A DNA stretch of 11,199 bases from Willaertia magna (GCA_902984215.1 CADWAF010001647.1:1-11199), one strand, 5' to 3'. Positions 1-9,095 are shown, counted from the stretch's first letter. Translations and numbers: made by a program. Notes: generated by a model not told the origin, from the sequence alone.

Positions 1-120
1 GTTTTAAAAAAAAAAAGAAATTTTTGAAAAAAAGTTATTTTAAGATTGTTCTAAAAGATGTTTTATTGAAGTCTTTTTTGTTTTATTTTTGCATGAACAA
101 TCGGAAAACTGTATATAATT

Positions 121-471
121 TTAAGAAAAGTCACTATGGAACTGCTAAGTAATATTAAAATCTATGGTAGTTGCTACTTTAGTTGAGACTATATATTGAA
201 TTGAAACAATAAATTTAACAGTTTTTATACTAATAGTAATGGTTTAATTATTAGTTGTTTTTTTATTTATTAACATTATTAATTCATAAGTATTATCTAA
301 ATTGTCAGTAATATCAACTATATTTATGAAAACTAAATTATAATAAATTACATTAGTTCTACATGATGTTGGAGTGGAAGTATAAGTAAAGGTTAAATTT
401 GATCTAATCTTTTTATTTAAAGTGAAATCATGTAATTTATTAGTGAAATCAAAAATACTTATAATAGTTCC
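121..471 (-). pseudogene. Thr/Ser-rich C-terminal tail of the decayed protease
   Basis: One frame is readable for 117 codons and ends at TAA (121-123). It is interrupted only by one TAA between 'KKTTNN' and 'TITISI' and one TAG before the last few codons. The translation alternates hydrophobic residues with Thr, Ser and Asn (for example 'SNLTFTYTSTPTSCRTN' and 'TITISIKTVKFIVSIQYIV'), which suggests a secreted beta-sandwich-type domain. It lies downstream of the S53 catalytic blocks in the same direction, so I infer it was a C-terminal extension; the link through 472-703 is broken by frameshifts and is not proven. It could instead be a separate small gene. The domain is not recognised. Confidence 0.5.
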
Positions 472-2339
472 TTTAACTTAAATTTGTTATTTTCAATATA
501 TAATCTAGAAATTAATAATTTTGCAAACTCTACTTTAAATTGAATTCTAGAAACAAATTGATATAATCTGTATTGGTCAATGTTAATTAATTAAGATTTT
601 AAAATATAAATAGTATAAATTAAATAGTTACTATCTTTTAAAATAGTTACAGTAAATGAATTCTATTGTAAAATATTATTATCAAATACATAAACGTATT
701 TCTTTAAAAATTTAAATATAAATTATTAGTATTACTACTAATAATTACATCTCTTAATGTATCAAAAGTTTTATAAACAACTAAATATAACCAATTATTT
801 AAAAAACCTAATAGCTTTATTCCTTTTATTAATCTTTCTTCATTCATTAAACTAACTAATGCAGCAAATACTAATGTTAATACACTTATATCATTAATTA
901 ATCTAGCTTCACCATTTAAAACAACTGTATAAAAAATATTATATATTGCAACATCAAAATAAACTCTACTACTTATATTGAAATATGAAGTTAATAATAA
1001 TTGACTTCTAAATTTCATTAAACTTAAATATCCTTTAACAACTTCTACTTAATAATTTGCAACAAAAAAGAAGTTAAAAAAACCACTCTCTGAAAGGAAT
1101 ATTTTATTTATTTTTTCTTGAAGTAATACTTTAATGGAATGTGTGTTGGACCTAATTAATGTAATTATTTATCAAGATATAATTCATCTAATTGTTTCAC
1201 ATTTAATTGTAACGCAGTCAATAATTGTAATATATAAAAAAGAAGTTGAAAAATTAGACATGAATAAATTATCATTATCTAAACAAGTAACACCAAAATC
1301 AGTGTTTGAATTCATTTAATAAATAGATCTTCTACTACGCTAACAATAAAATTTGTCTTAATATTTTAATTAATACCCATAATATATTCAATATCAAGAG
1401 TTACTTTATTACTTGAATTTGTTGAATTGTTTTAATCACTTATATTTCTAACTGGAGCTGAGATTGTATTGTTTAAAAACTTTTGAAAAAATGCATTTAA
1501 ATCATTTAGATTATAATATTCATTTACAAATTGAACAACTACTTATTTGTTAACTTTAAAAACTGCAGTTGAGACAAATTAAGTTGTATTATATTGTTAG
1601 AAAATAAATGTAGGAACAATTTGAATATATAAACTACTTTCAGCTTTTAAAATTGTAGCTTTTCTAATTTGAAAAAATTGAACAACATTATTAACAAAAT
1701 CAATGTGTGAAGCAACATGTGATAATGATATTTAGTATTACATAATTTAAAGATAATTTCATGTCTATATAATGCTTTTTTGTAAACAAAAAAAATCATA
1801 ACAATTTTAAACATTTAGTTAAAAACTCTAATTAGTGCTTTAATATTAATATAATCACTGTGAGCAATAATGTTAATAATTTCTAATCTATTATCTCTAT
1901 ATTAAGATAACCAAACCATAATAGTTTCATTTAAAAAAGTAGATAGTTTAATCAATTTTGTAACAAACTTTATTGACTAATAATTAGTCCATTCTAGATC
2001 TTTTAGATTAGTAACTTTTTCAAATTTTTTTTGTAAAACATGAATATTTCTTTGTTTTAAGGCAATAGAAATATTAACTAGTCTTCTATGATATTCTTTA
2101 GATTTATAATAATAGTTTTGTTCAAGTAATTGTAAAATAGTTCGTAATTTATTTATAAATTTTTTAGTGCGATTAATAAGTTGAGTTGAATGATATAGAA
2201 TTTTAATTACATAAAAATATGCTTTAAAAAAAATCTTTTGTATTAATGTATTATTTTTATAAAGTTTTTCTAAGAGAATCCATTTATTTGGAACTTTTAT
2301 TTTAAAAAAATAATTAAACCAAAATGTTACTGCTATCAT
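121..2339 (-). pseudogene. Decayed sedolisin (S53, tripeptidyl-peptidase I-like) protease gene
   Basis: Sedolisins are secreted or lysosomal acid serine-carboxyl proteases made with a long propeptide. Blocks appear in the family order on the minus strand. A propeptide part at about 1980-2080 contains 'SIALKQRNIHVLQKKFEKVT'. It is followed at about 1800-1976 by 'VTKLIKLSTFLNETIMVWL' and 'SDYINIKA'. The propeptide/catalytic junction 'HVASHIDFVNN' is at about 1690-1719. Then come 'FVNEYYNLNDLNAFFQKFL' (about 1465-1530), 'TLDIEYIMG' (about 1375-1401), a remnant of the SGGGFS loop with 'VEVVKGYLS' (about 1020-1085), 'YFNISSRVYFDVA' and 'LVFAALVSLMNEERL' (about 830-990). The frame is broken by TAG at 1977-1979, several TAA codons and frameshifts, one just before the HVASH block. 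The conserved EASLD block reads KVTLD, so the catalytic Glu is lost; SGTSAS reads NDISVL, keeping only the Ser. The C-terminal GWDP..G..G calcium-site motif was not found. Family assignment is firm; inactivity is near certain. Confidence 0.85.
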
Positions 2340-2344
2340 ATTTT

Positions 2345-2801
2345 ATTGATTTGTATTTTTAAAATCTAAAAATAAGTCAAAACTAATGCAGAAGTATTCT
2401 TAAAATCTTCAACATAAAAAGTATATCATATAAAGTTAATTAAAACAAATCTTTTAACCTTTCTTCTTCTTGTTAATAAAATTAATGCTATAGTCTCTAA
2501 AGTGAGAAGTGATTTTGTTAAATTAAATTTCAACATAATCAACAGAATAACTTTCAACAACTATGTTAACTAAACTATTTTTTTAAGATAATTGATTTTT
2601 ATAATAATTGTTAAAACACTATCATTTATACTATTGTAACCATTAAAAAAACTTTAAAAAGTTGTTGTTATTAAACACTTTTGCTCCATTTAGAAATTTA
2701 ATTTTTTTATCTTCTAAACTCACAACTCAACATTCAACAATTGAATCCAGAAAAAATTCTATTATAATGTTCTTTTTTTTACATCTTTTGTATAAACTCA
2801 T
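2345..2801 (-). pseudogene. Unidentified broken coding remnant
   Basis: Starting at an ATG at 2799-2801, the minus strand reads MSLYKRCKKK..., passes a TGA where Trp would fit (ECx VVSLEDKKIKF), and then breaks into pieces in different frames: 'NGYNSINDSVLTIIIKI', 'NIVVESYSVDYVEI' followed by TAA and 'FNKITSHFRDYSIN', and, in another frame, 'LLTLETIALILLTRRRK' with 'VLINFI' TGA 'YTFYVEDFKN'. Amino-acid composition and codon use are gene-like, but no single open frame survives. It ends against the start of the protease pseudogene on the same strand (the ATG there overlaps a TGA of one of these frames). I do not recognise the family. More than one gene may be mixed here. Confidence 0.4.
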
Positions 2802-2860
2802 ATATGTAAAATTAATTCAATAATAAATATTTCACAAAATAATAAAAGTGAAGAAATAAC

Positions 2861-3230
2861 TTTTATTGTTGTTATATGTAATTTAACAGTTATAAGAGTT
2901 GAACTTTTAATTGTTTGGACAGTTAATTTAAAATTATGTAAAGTTTTAACGTAAAATATTTTCAAATTCTAATGAAAAGACTAATTTCATTATTGCTATT
3001 ATTAAAACAAGGGATTACTGGTTGTTATTATTAAAGATGGTGCAAATGTGAAAACATTTTTGAACTAGTAGAAGTTAAAAAAGTAGTATCTGTAATAGGT
3101 GGAGTGATAAAAAATGAATATATAAATACTATATCTAAATATAAGATTGCAAATTAAATATATAAAATTACAAAATTACATCCCTCGAGAAGTTTATGAG
3201 GAATTGATGAGGAATGAAATTAAAAAAGTT
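2861..3230 (+). pseudogene. Unidentified broken coding remnant
   Basis: The plus strand contains gene-like translations spread over all three frames: 'VVICNLTVIRVELLIVWTVN' near 2868, 'TNFIIAIIKTRDYWLLL' near 2980, 'LLVVIIKDGANVKTF' near 3017 and 'ELVEVKKVVSVIGGVIKNEY' near 3064, the last continuing as 'INTISKYKIAN' TAA 'IYKITKLHPSRSL' TGA 'GIDEE'. The stop codons lie where Gln (TAA) or Trp/Arg (TGA) would be natural. The base composition is less AT-rich than the surroundings. A GG-containing Val/Ile-rich segment could be part of a nucleotide-binding fold, but this is too weak for a family call. The remnant is arranged head-to-head with the minus-strand remnant at 2345-2801. Confidence 0.4.
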
Positions 3231-3796
3231 GTTCATTTACAAAAAAAAAATTAATTTCTAGTATATTTTCAATTATAATATACTTTTAATACACTTAAAT
3301 TATGATATATTTTAACGATTTTAACTTTAGAAGTATTATTTAGAGTAAAAGATATATCTAAAATAGTTATATTTCAAAATACAATAAAAATCATTAACCA
3401 ACCAACTAATTGTTTGAAATATTAAAACCAACTAATTCGCCAACTCATAGCCTTTAAGAATGTTATTAGTTTTTTTTATAAAAAATAAAATTCGAAATAA
3501 TTCAAAATATATAAATCAAAAGAACTCTAAGTAGCTTAAATGTCTAAAAGTTCTTTGGAAATTATCAATATTAGGTAAATTTTTTTCTATTATCTTTCAA
3601 GAGATGTTTTTATCTTTGAAAAATAATTGCAATAAAAAAATAAACATAAAAATTAAACTAACAACTTCAAACAAACATCAAAACATATCAACCAATCAAT
3701 CCAACTACAACTACAAATATATAATTGTAACATTTACTTTATGTGTGTAGAAAGAAGGGCTATATATTTTTGGTTGTTCATTTTTTTTTAAAATTT
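3231..3796. other. Intergenic stretch with strong C-over-G skew
   Basis: No coding frame is convincing here. Short A/C-rich runs recur: 'accaactaatt' occurs at about 3399 and 3427, within a wider 'accaaccaact' context. From 3630 to 3726 the plus strand has no G at all and about 20 C. An 8-bp inverted repeat (aaagaact / agttcttt, 3519-3526 and 3549-3556) is the only clear hairpin. Such one-sided composition is often seen in transcribed untranslated leaders, so this could hold a promoter or leader, but no start codon with a following gene is attached on either strand. Confidence 0.4.
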
Positions 3797-3810
3797 TTAT
3801 TTTTTTTATA

Positions 3811-3840
3811 AATATTTACTGGCCTCGGAAAGTAAATATT
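3811..3840. repeat. Perfect 10-bp inverted repeat with GC-rich loop
   Basis: AATATTTACT at 3811-3820 and its exact reverse complement AGTAAATATT at 3831-3840 enclose the 10-base loop GGCCTCGGAA. The loop holds seven G/C bases in DNA that is otherwise strongly AT-rich. It overlaps the last codons of the transposase-like pseudogene (LLSEASKY), close to its stop. It could be a transcript-end hairpin, a mark of the element's end, or chance within coding sequence. Confidence 0.6.
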
Positions 3841-5160
3841 GATAATTTTCAATAGTATTTTTAATTAATAAATCAATTGAGTTATCTTATAATGAATTAT
3901 AGTTACTATTATGTTTTATAATTTTATATTTATCACAACTATTACAAATATCACAATTATTTAGAAATTTATTAAATTCTTTTTATAAAAATTCAATATA
4001 TTTTTTACTAAATTTAATATTATCCTTTTCAAAACTTAAATTAAAATTAACACAAATATATAATAGTCGTAGTTTTTTACAAATTAGTTGAAATGCTGTT
4101 GTGTTTTTTAAATTTGGTAATATATTTAAAATGTAATTTTGTTACCACTATTTTTACTAGTAAATTTTAAATTATAAAGTCGTTATAAATTATATTTTTA
4201 AATTTTTCAATATTTTATAAAATAATATTACAATTTTTTTCTTGTTAAATAGTATTTTTTATATTTTTTATTATTTTTAATTTTTTCACTTATTTTAAAA
4301 TGATTTAATCCTTTTAAAGTTCTTATTTTTTGTAATATTTCTTTTTTATTACTTAATAAAGTACAATCTAATAAAAATTTTTCAGTCACTCTTTCTTTTA
4401 AATGAAGTAAACAAATAATAATTTTATTTGAAGAAAATTCTAAAGTACAACCAAGACTTTCTATGTTTCTTTATAAATAAAATCTATTACATTTAATATT
4501 TTATGTATTACAATATGGATATATGTTTGATAAATTTAATTTTAAAATTTTCATTAATAATAACAAATCTGTTGTTAATAAAAAATCAATTAAAAATTTT
4601 TCTCCATTAATAATAATACCATTATTCATTAAAAGTTGTAACTTTAATTTGATAATATAAGATATTATATTTAATTCATTTTCTTTTCCATTTCATACAA
4701 CTATAGAAATAACATTTTTACTAGATAAATCTTTTAAAAATTGACAATTATAAGTATAAATACAAAATATTACTCTATTTGTCCCACCTATTAAATCTAA
4801 ATTTAATCTAAAAAAATATTTTTTAACATTTTTATTAATAAATATATTTTTATACTTTTCATTACTAACTTTATTATTTTTCCAATTTAAATCATATTTA
4901 ATATAATCTATAACAACTTTTTCAATATCACAATAAACCATTTCATTTTTACTTTGGATTTTGTAATAATTTGTAATTTCAATATTTAATATTGCTCTAA
5001 ATATTGCAATATGTTAATAAATTTATGTTATTATTATTTAAATATAAATTTAAATATTGCTTATCAGTTAAATTAAACATTTTCTTAGTATAAAAATCTT
5101 TTATTAATTTATTATTAATTTTAAAATTATTAATTTTTTTATTTATATCAGTTTCATTAT

Positions 5161-5412
5161 TTTGTTGTAAATTATTTTGTAAATTATTTATATTTAAATT
5201 TTGTTGTAAATTATTTAGTAAATTATTTTGTAAATTATTTTGTAAATTATTTTGTAAATCATTATTTTATAAATTATTTTCATTTTTATTATTTGAATCA
5301 TCATCAATATTATTTTATAAATTATTGTTTTGTAAATTATTTTTTTGTAAATTACTTTCATTTTTATTATCTAAATCATCATCAATATTGTTATTTTGTA
5401 AATTATTTTTAA
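5161..5412. repeat. Degenerate NNLQ coding repeat inside the transposase-like pseudogene
   Basis: Read on the minus strand, the motif Asn-Asn-Leu-Gln is repeated about a dozen times, spaced by short acidic inserts. A longer unit (IDDD, Asx-rich, NKNE, then NLQ) occurs twice, around 5289-5320 and 5367-5405. Within the array I count 11 CAA codons, two TAA codons at the same position as CAA, and one CTA. The region is low-complexity and was probably an unstructured linker between the head and the RNase H-like part. The repeat gives an internal standard for the mutation direction. Confidence 0.75.
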
Positions 5413-5863
5413 TTTTATTATTCTATATTTCTGTATTTTTAATTAAATTTAATAAAATTTCATTATCACTATCTGAATTTTCACTTATATCATCATCACT
5501 ACAATCATCATCGTTATAAATTATTAAAGATTTTTTTGTAAAATATATTTTTTTACTATTGTCAAAAATATTTATTTTATTATAATTTTCATTATTTTTA
5601 ATATTTAAAATAATATCATTTATATCACTTCTATTTTTTAAAACATTATAAACAAATTTTTTATTATAATCAAAAATTAAATTTATAAAATACTCCATAT
5701 TTGGTACACCATTATTATAAAGTAATAATTTTGTTCTAAATAATAAATTATTTAATTTTTGTTTATTATTTTTATTATTAAATTTTTCCTTTCCTTTCTT
5801 TTCAATAATTTTTATATTTTTTAAACTATGTTTGTTTATTGTTATTTGATTTTTATTTTTGTT

Positions 5864-5897
5864 AAAATTTTATAAAATATAAAATTTTATAAAATAT
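5864..5897. repeat. 17-bp perfect tandem duplication
   Basis: The 17-mer aaaattttataaaatat occurs twice head-to-tail (5864-5880 and 5881-5897). Seventeen is not a multiple of three, and the reading frame of the transposase-like pseudogene changes close by, so this duplication is a plausible frameshift lesion. Confidence 0.8.
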
Positions 5898-5970
5898 TCA
5901 TTTTTTTTTTAATGCCAAATTAAAATGGTCATTGTTAATGTAAATAATATTTTTATTATTTTTTATAAAA

Positions 5971-6019
5971 AAAACTATCATTTTGTAAACTATAATCAAA
6001 ACTATCATTTTGTAAACTA
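5971..6019. repeat. 27-bp direct tandem repeat (1.8 copies)
   Basis: A 27-base unit starting aaaactatcattttgtaaac at 5971 is repeated from 5998 for 22 bases. On the minus strand it encodes SLQNDSFDY followed by SLQNDSF, so the repeat is in frame (nine codons) and probably arose while the gene was still coding. Confidence 0.8.
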
Positions 6020-6439
6020 AAAATTTAAATTTAATTCTGAAAAATTATTTTTAAATGAAATTTCATTAATTTTTTCTTTTTTATTTTTATTCATTAAACC
6101 TTTTTTTTTAATTTCAATTACTTTATCATTTTTGAGTCTTCTTTTTTTATTTTTTTGTTTATTTTGTTATAAATTTTTTTCAATAAAAATTAAATTATCA
6201 CTAAACGCTTCCGATGGAATGTTGGTTAAAAATATTGATATAAAATTGTTATCCATTTTTTTTAAAAAAATAAAAACTGAAGCATAAATTAAAAAGATGA
6301 AAAATTTGTATTATTGTTTATTTTTATATTATTTTTTAAATTTAAATGAACAATAAACTTCATTTATGGTACAATTACAAGTAATTAATATATTTTAATT
6401 CTATTTTATACTTAGTAATAATGGTACTGTAGTTAAGTG

Positions 6440-6853
6440 TATTTTTTGTTGTTTTTATTTTAAAGTTATACTAATCTTTATATTTATCAAACACTGGTTT
6501 AAATTATTTAAATTTAAATTGTATACAATCTTTTTTTCTTTTAATACTATTCCATAACCTAATTTAATACCATTTAAATAATTAATCTTACATTTTTTTC
6601 ATAAATAAATAAAAATAATCAAGATTAATAGATCCTATTATTTTATACTTAATAGAACTAATATTTGTAATTTCTAAATAACTATTTATTATTATTCTTG
6701 CACATTTACAAAAAACAAACTATTGCTCTACAGCAAATATTTTTTATTTTCAAGAATATCATTAAATGTTTTATATTTTAGTTTAAATTCAAAGTTATTG
6801 TTTTCTAAAATGATGTCAACAGTTTTTTTATTTTTTTTGTTTGTGATTTTCAT
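6440..6853 (-). pseudogene. Unidentified small broken gene, possible Cys-containing motif
   Basis: From ATG 6851-6853 the minus strand reads 'MKITNKKNKKTVDIILENNN' and then 'FKLKYKTFNDILENKKYLL', a TAG, and 'SNSLFF'. After a one-base shift it continues as 'CKCARIIINSYLEITN' and 'SIKYKIIGSINLDYFYLF', then after another shift as 'NYLNGIKLGYGIVLKEKK'. The C-x-C with a later Cys could be the relic of a zinc-binding site. Codon use matches the neighbouring pseudogenes. It lies upstream of the transposase-like pseudogene on the same strand and might be a companion gene of the same element; that is inference. No family is recognised. Confidence 0.4.
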
Positions 6854-6881
6854 TTTATTAAAAGTTTATAGTTGCGGTTAA

Positions 6882-7299
6882 CATTATATAAAGTGTTATC
6901 ATATTTATTATTTTTCTAGTCTACCATTTTTTATATATCTTTATTACTTGTTGGGTTGTAGTGTAATGATTTTGTATGATAATTATTTACTTTTAAATGA
7001 AAATACTTTATAATAAGTCAATAAAAACAGTGAATACAATAGTGAATTTGAAATTTTAGATGATAATAAAGTTTTTAGTGTTGTTTCAAATGAATATAAA
7101 TTAAAATATGTTATTCATAATACTTTATTTAATGAAATGAATAAATAATTTAAAGTTAATTTAGAACTTTGTAAAGATAAGAAAGGGATTGTGTTGAAAA
7201 TTAGTAAAAAAAAGTTTTATAATACAATTTAGTTCAGAAAATAAATGTTGTAAAGTTTGAAATATAAATATTCAACAAAGAGAATTAAAATAAAATAAA
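6882..7299 (+). pseudogene. Unidentified coding remnant with stops at Gln-like positions
   Basis: A single plus-strand frame stays gene-like from about 6966 to 7296 if its stops are passed: 'NYLLLNENTL' TAA TAA 'VNKNSEYNSEFEILDDNKVF', then 'SVVSNEYKLKYVIHNTLFNE', 'MNK' TAA 'FKVNLELCKDKKGIVLKISK', 'KFYNTI' TAG 'FRK' TAA. In-frame stops are at 7011, 7014, 7146, 7230, 7242 and 7251. The frame is otherwise free of indels over about 280 bases. It diverges from the minus-strand remnant at 6440-6853. No family is recognised. Confidence 0.45.
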
Positions 7300-9095
7300 A
7301 ATTACAAACAAAAGAAATTAATTATTTAATGTAGTACCATTATATTTAAATGATATTTTTTTAGTTTTAATTAACTTTAACTGTAACACCTCATAATATA
7401 AATATTTGAAATTATAAAAAATACAAGACATTACAATACAATAATGTTTTTTACTAAAAACAAAGAAACAACAATTTTATTTTAACCCTTAAAGAAGCAG
7501 GGAAAAATTAATATTTTAATATTTTTTAATTTTATTATAACTTAATTTCTTTTTTAATATTTATAATTTTAAATAAAATTGTTACTTTAATTACTATAAA
7601 TTTATATTATTTTTAAGAAAATTCTTTAAAAAAAAATTTTAATAAAATTTTAATTTAAAAATAATTAAATGTTTATTTTTTATAAAATTTAATTTTTTAA
7701 AAAATATATATTAATAATAAAAGTTTTAAATTAAATTTTATAATTTTTATTATTATTTTCTTAAATATCTTTTGTATATAAATAATAAAAAAAATTATTT
7801 TAATTTTATATATAATAAATATACTGATTATATTATTTATTTATTTTTTAAACATGTTTATAGCAATATATTGTATTGTAATTTTTTAGGGAAGATTTTT
7901 AAAATTTAAAATAGTTGTTACATTAGTTTAATATTAATATCTAAATGTTGTTACTTTTAAAATAATTAAGAACTATTTAGATTATAATTATATTTTATAT
8001 GAAAATTTAATTTAATAATAAATAATTTTTCACTACAATTAAAATTAAATATATTTTATAAATTTATTTAATATTTATAAATAATATTATAAATAATTTT
8101 TTAAAATTTTAAAAATAATTTTTAAGAAACATTTGTTTATTAAAAAAAATAATTTTATAATAATAAAAAATAAAAATAAAAGTTTAATATATAAATAATA
8201 TATAAATTATTTACTTTATTTAACTTTTTTAAATATTTTATATTTACAAATAATTATTTTAATTTTTTTGAATTATTTATTTTTTTAAAATTTTTTTTTA
8301 CTAATTTAAAGTCTTTATTTTTTTATTATTATTTATTATTAAGTTATTATTTTTTAAAATAATAATTTTTTTTAATTTAATTAAATCTATTAGAATATTA
8401 GTTGTTTATTATTATTATATAAAAATAACAATATTAAATTTAATTATTTATATAAATTATAAATGAAATGAATTTAATTTTTTATATTAAAAGTAATATA
8501 ATATAGTAATATTATTATTTTTTAATTTTAAAATAATTATTTTGTTATTTAAAATAAATTTAATATTTTTTAATTATTATAAGTTTTTTAATTAATATAT
8601 ATAAACTTTTAATAAAATTAATTATATTAATATTTTAAAAAGTTAAGTTAATAGTTTTATTAGTTTTTTTTAAAAAAAATTAATTTATAAAAGGTTTTAA
8701 ATTGTTATATTTAATATTAATATTTTTTTTATAAATTTATTCATTATAATAATATAATTTTTTTTAAATTATTACTATATTTTAATATAAATTTTTTTAT
8801 ATTATATTTATTTTTATTTAATTTTATTAATATTATATTTAATTTATCTTTTATAATTATAGTTTGTTTATTGTATTAAAATATATATTTAAAAATAAAT
8901 TTTAAAAAAAATTAACAACTATTAATATATAACTAAAACTACAATAATTAATCAAATTAAAAATTAATAAAAATTAGAAAAAATATTAAATATTAAAAAA
9001 CAAGTGATTAAATATTACTTTAATAATATAAAAAGTATTCATATTAATAATTTTTTTATGTTATTAAATTATATTTAAAGAAACAGTTCAACAAC
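7300..9095. other. AT desert without genes
   Basis: No reading frame of substance, RNA gene or long repeat is seen. By hand count 7501-8040 has about 8% G+C and 8041-9000 about 4%; 8041-8100 has no G or C. The sequence is a mix of short A and T runs with many small AT palindromes, not a single simple repeat. The left end (7300-7500) is slightly richer and contains an isolated 'accctt...agcaggg'-like patch near 7485-7502. It may be ordinary intergenic DNA of a very AT-biased genome, an end product of C-to-T decay, or a structural element such as an origin, matrix-attachment or centromere-like region; the sequence does not discriminate. Confidence 0.6.

Larger units (their letters stand above)
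3797..6256 (-). pseudogene. Decayed transposase-like (RNase H-like, DDE-type) gene with Asn/Gln-rich N-terminal half
   Basis: The gene begins at ATG 6254-6256 (MDNNFISIFLTN...), has a Lys/Asn-rich head, an acidic patch 'NDDDCSDDDISENSDSDN' (about 5460-5515) and an Asn-Leu-Gln repeat region (about 5165-5410). The C-terminal half reads 'IFRAILNIEITNYYKIQSK' (upstream of 4941), 'LDLIGGTNRVIFCIYT' (about 4750-4800), 'GKENEL' (about 4660), 'LTTDLLLLMK' (4549-4581), 'YPYCNT' (about 4504-4521) and 'LHLKERVTEK' (4378-4407), ending with a C-x2-C-x2-C motif (about 3930-3955) and 'LLSEASKYL'. This order of blocks matches, from memory, multi-copy proteins linked to transposons with an RNase H-like core; I could not verify it. 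The frame is interrupted by many TAA/TAG codons at Gln-like positions, TGA codons at Trp-like positions, and frameshifts near 4990, 5900 and 6020. Coding nature is clear; the transposase call is moderate. Confidence 0.5.
6418..7343. repeat. Possible short terminal inverted repeats (11 bp)
   Basis: ataatggtact at 6418-6428 has its exact reverse complement at 7333-7343, bracketing the two divergent remnants. No target-site duplication is visible next to them and the similarity fades quickly inward. In such biased DNA this may be chance. Confidence 0.2.

Noticed and set aside
1134..1319. Plus-strand open frame of 61 codons
   Set aside because: It lies opposite the catalytic region of the protease pseudogene and has no coding character of its own; a shadow.
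5161..5412. CRISPR-like array
   Set aside because: The repeats are short, variable, in-frame codons of a low-complexity protein, without equal spacers, in a eukaryotic setting.
5325..5519. Plus-strand open frame rich in Leu, Ser and Phe
   Set aside because: It is the antisense of the Asp/Asn/Gln-rich part of the transposase-like pseudogene.
121..7299. A variant nuclear code with TAA/TAG = Gln (and TGA = Trp)
   Set aside because: It would repair many frames, but the 632-codon F-box frame uses CAA for Gln and TGG for Trp throughout with no in-frame TAA, TAG or TGA. The protease relic also has missense damage and frameshifts that recoding cannot explain. Kept only as a test for 6966-7299.
7300..9095. 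Organellar DNA insertion
   Set aside because: Composition alone could suggest mitochondrial DNA, but no organellar gene or rRNA/tRNA is seen, and the adjacent tRNA has nuclear-type features.
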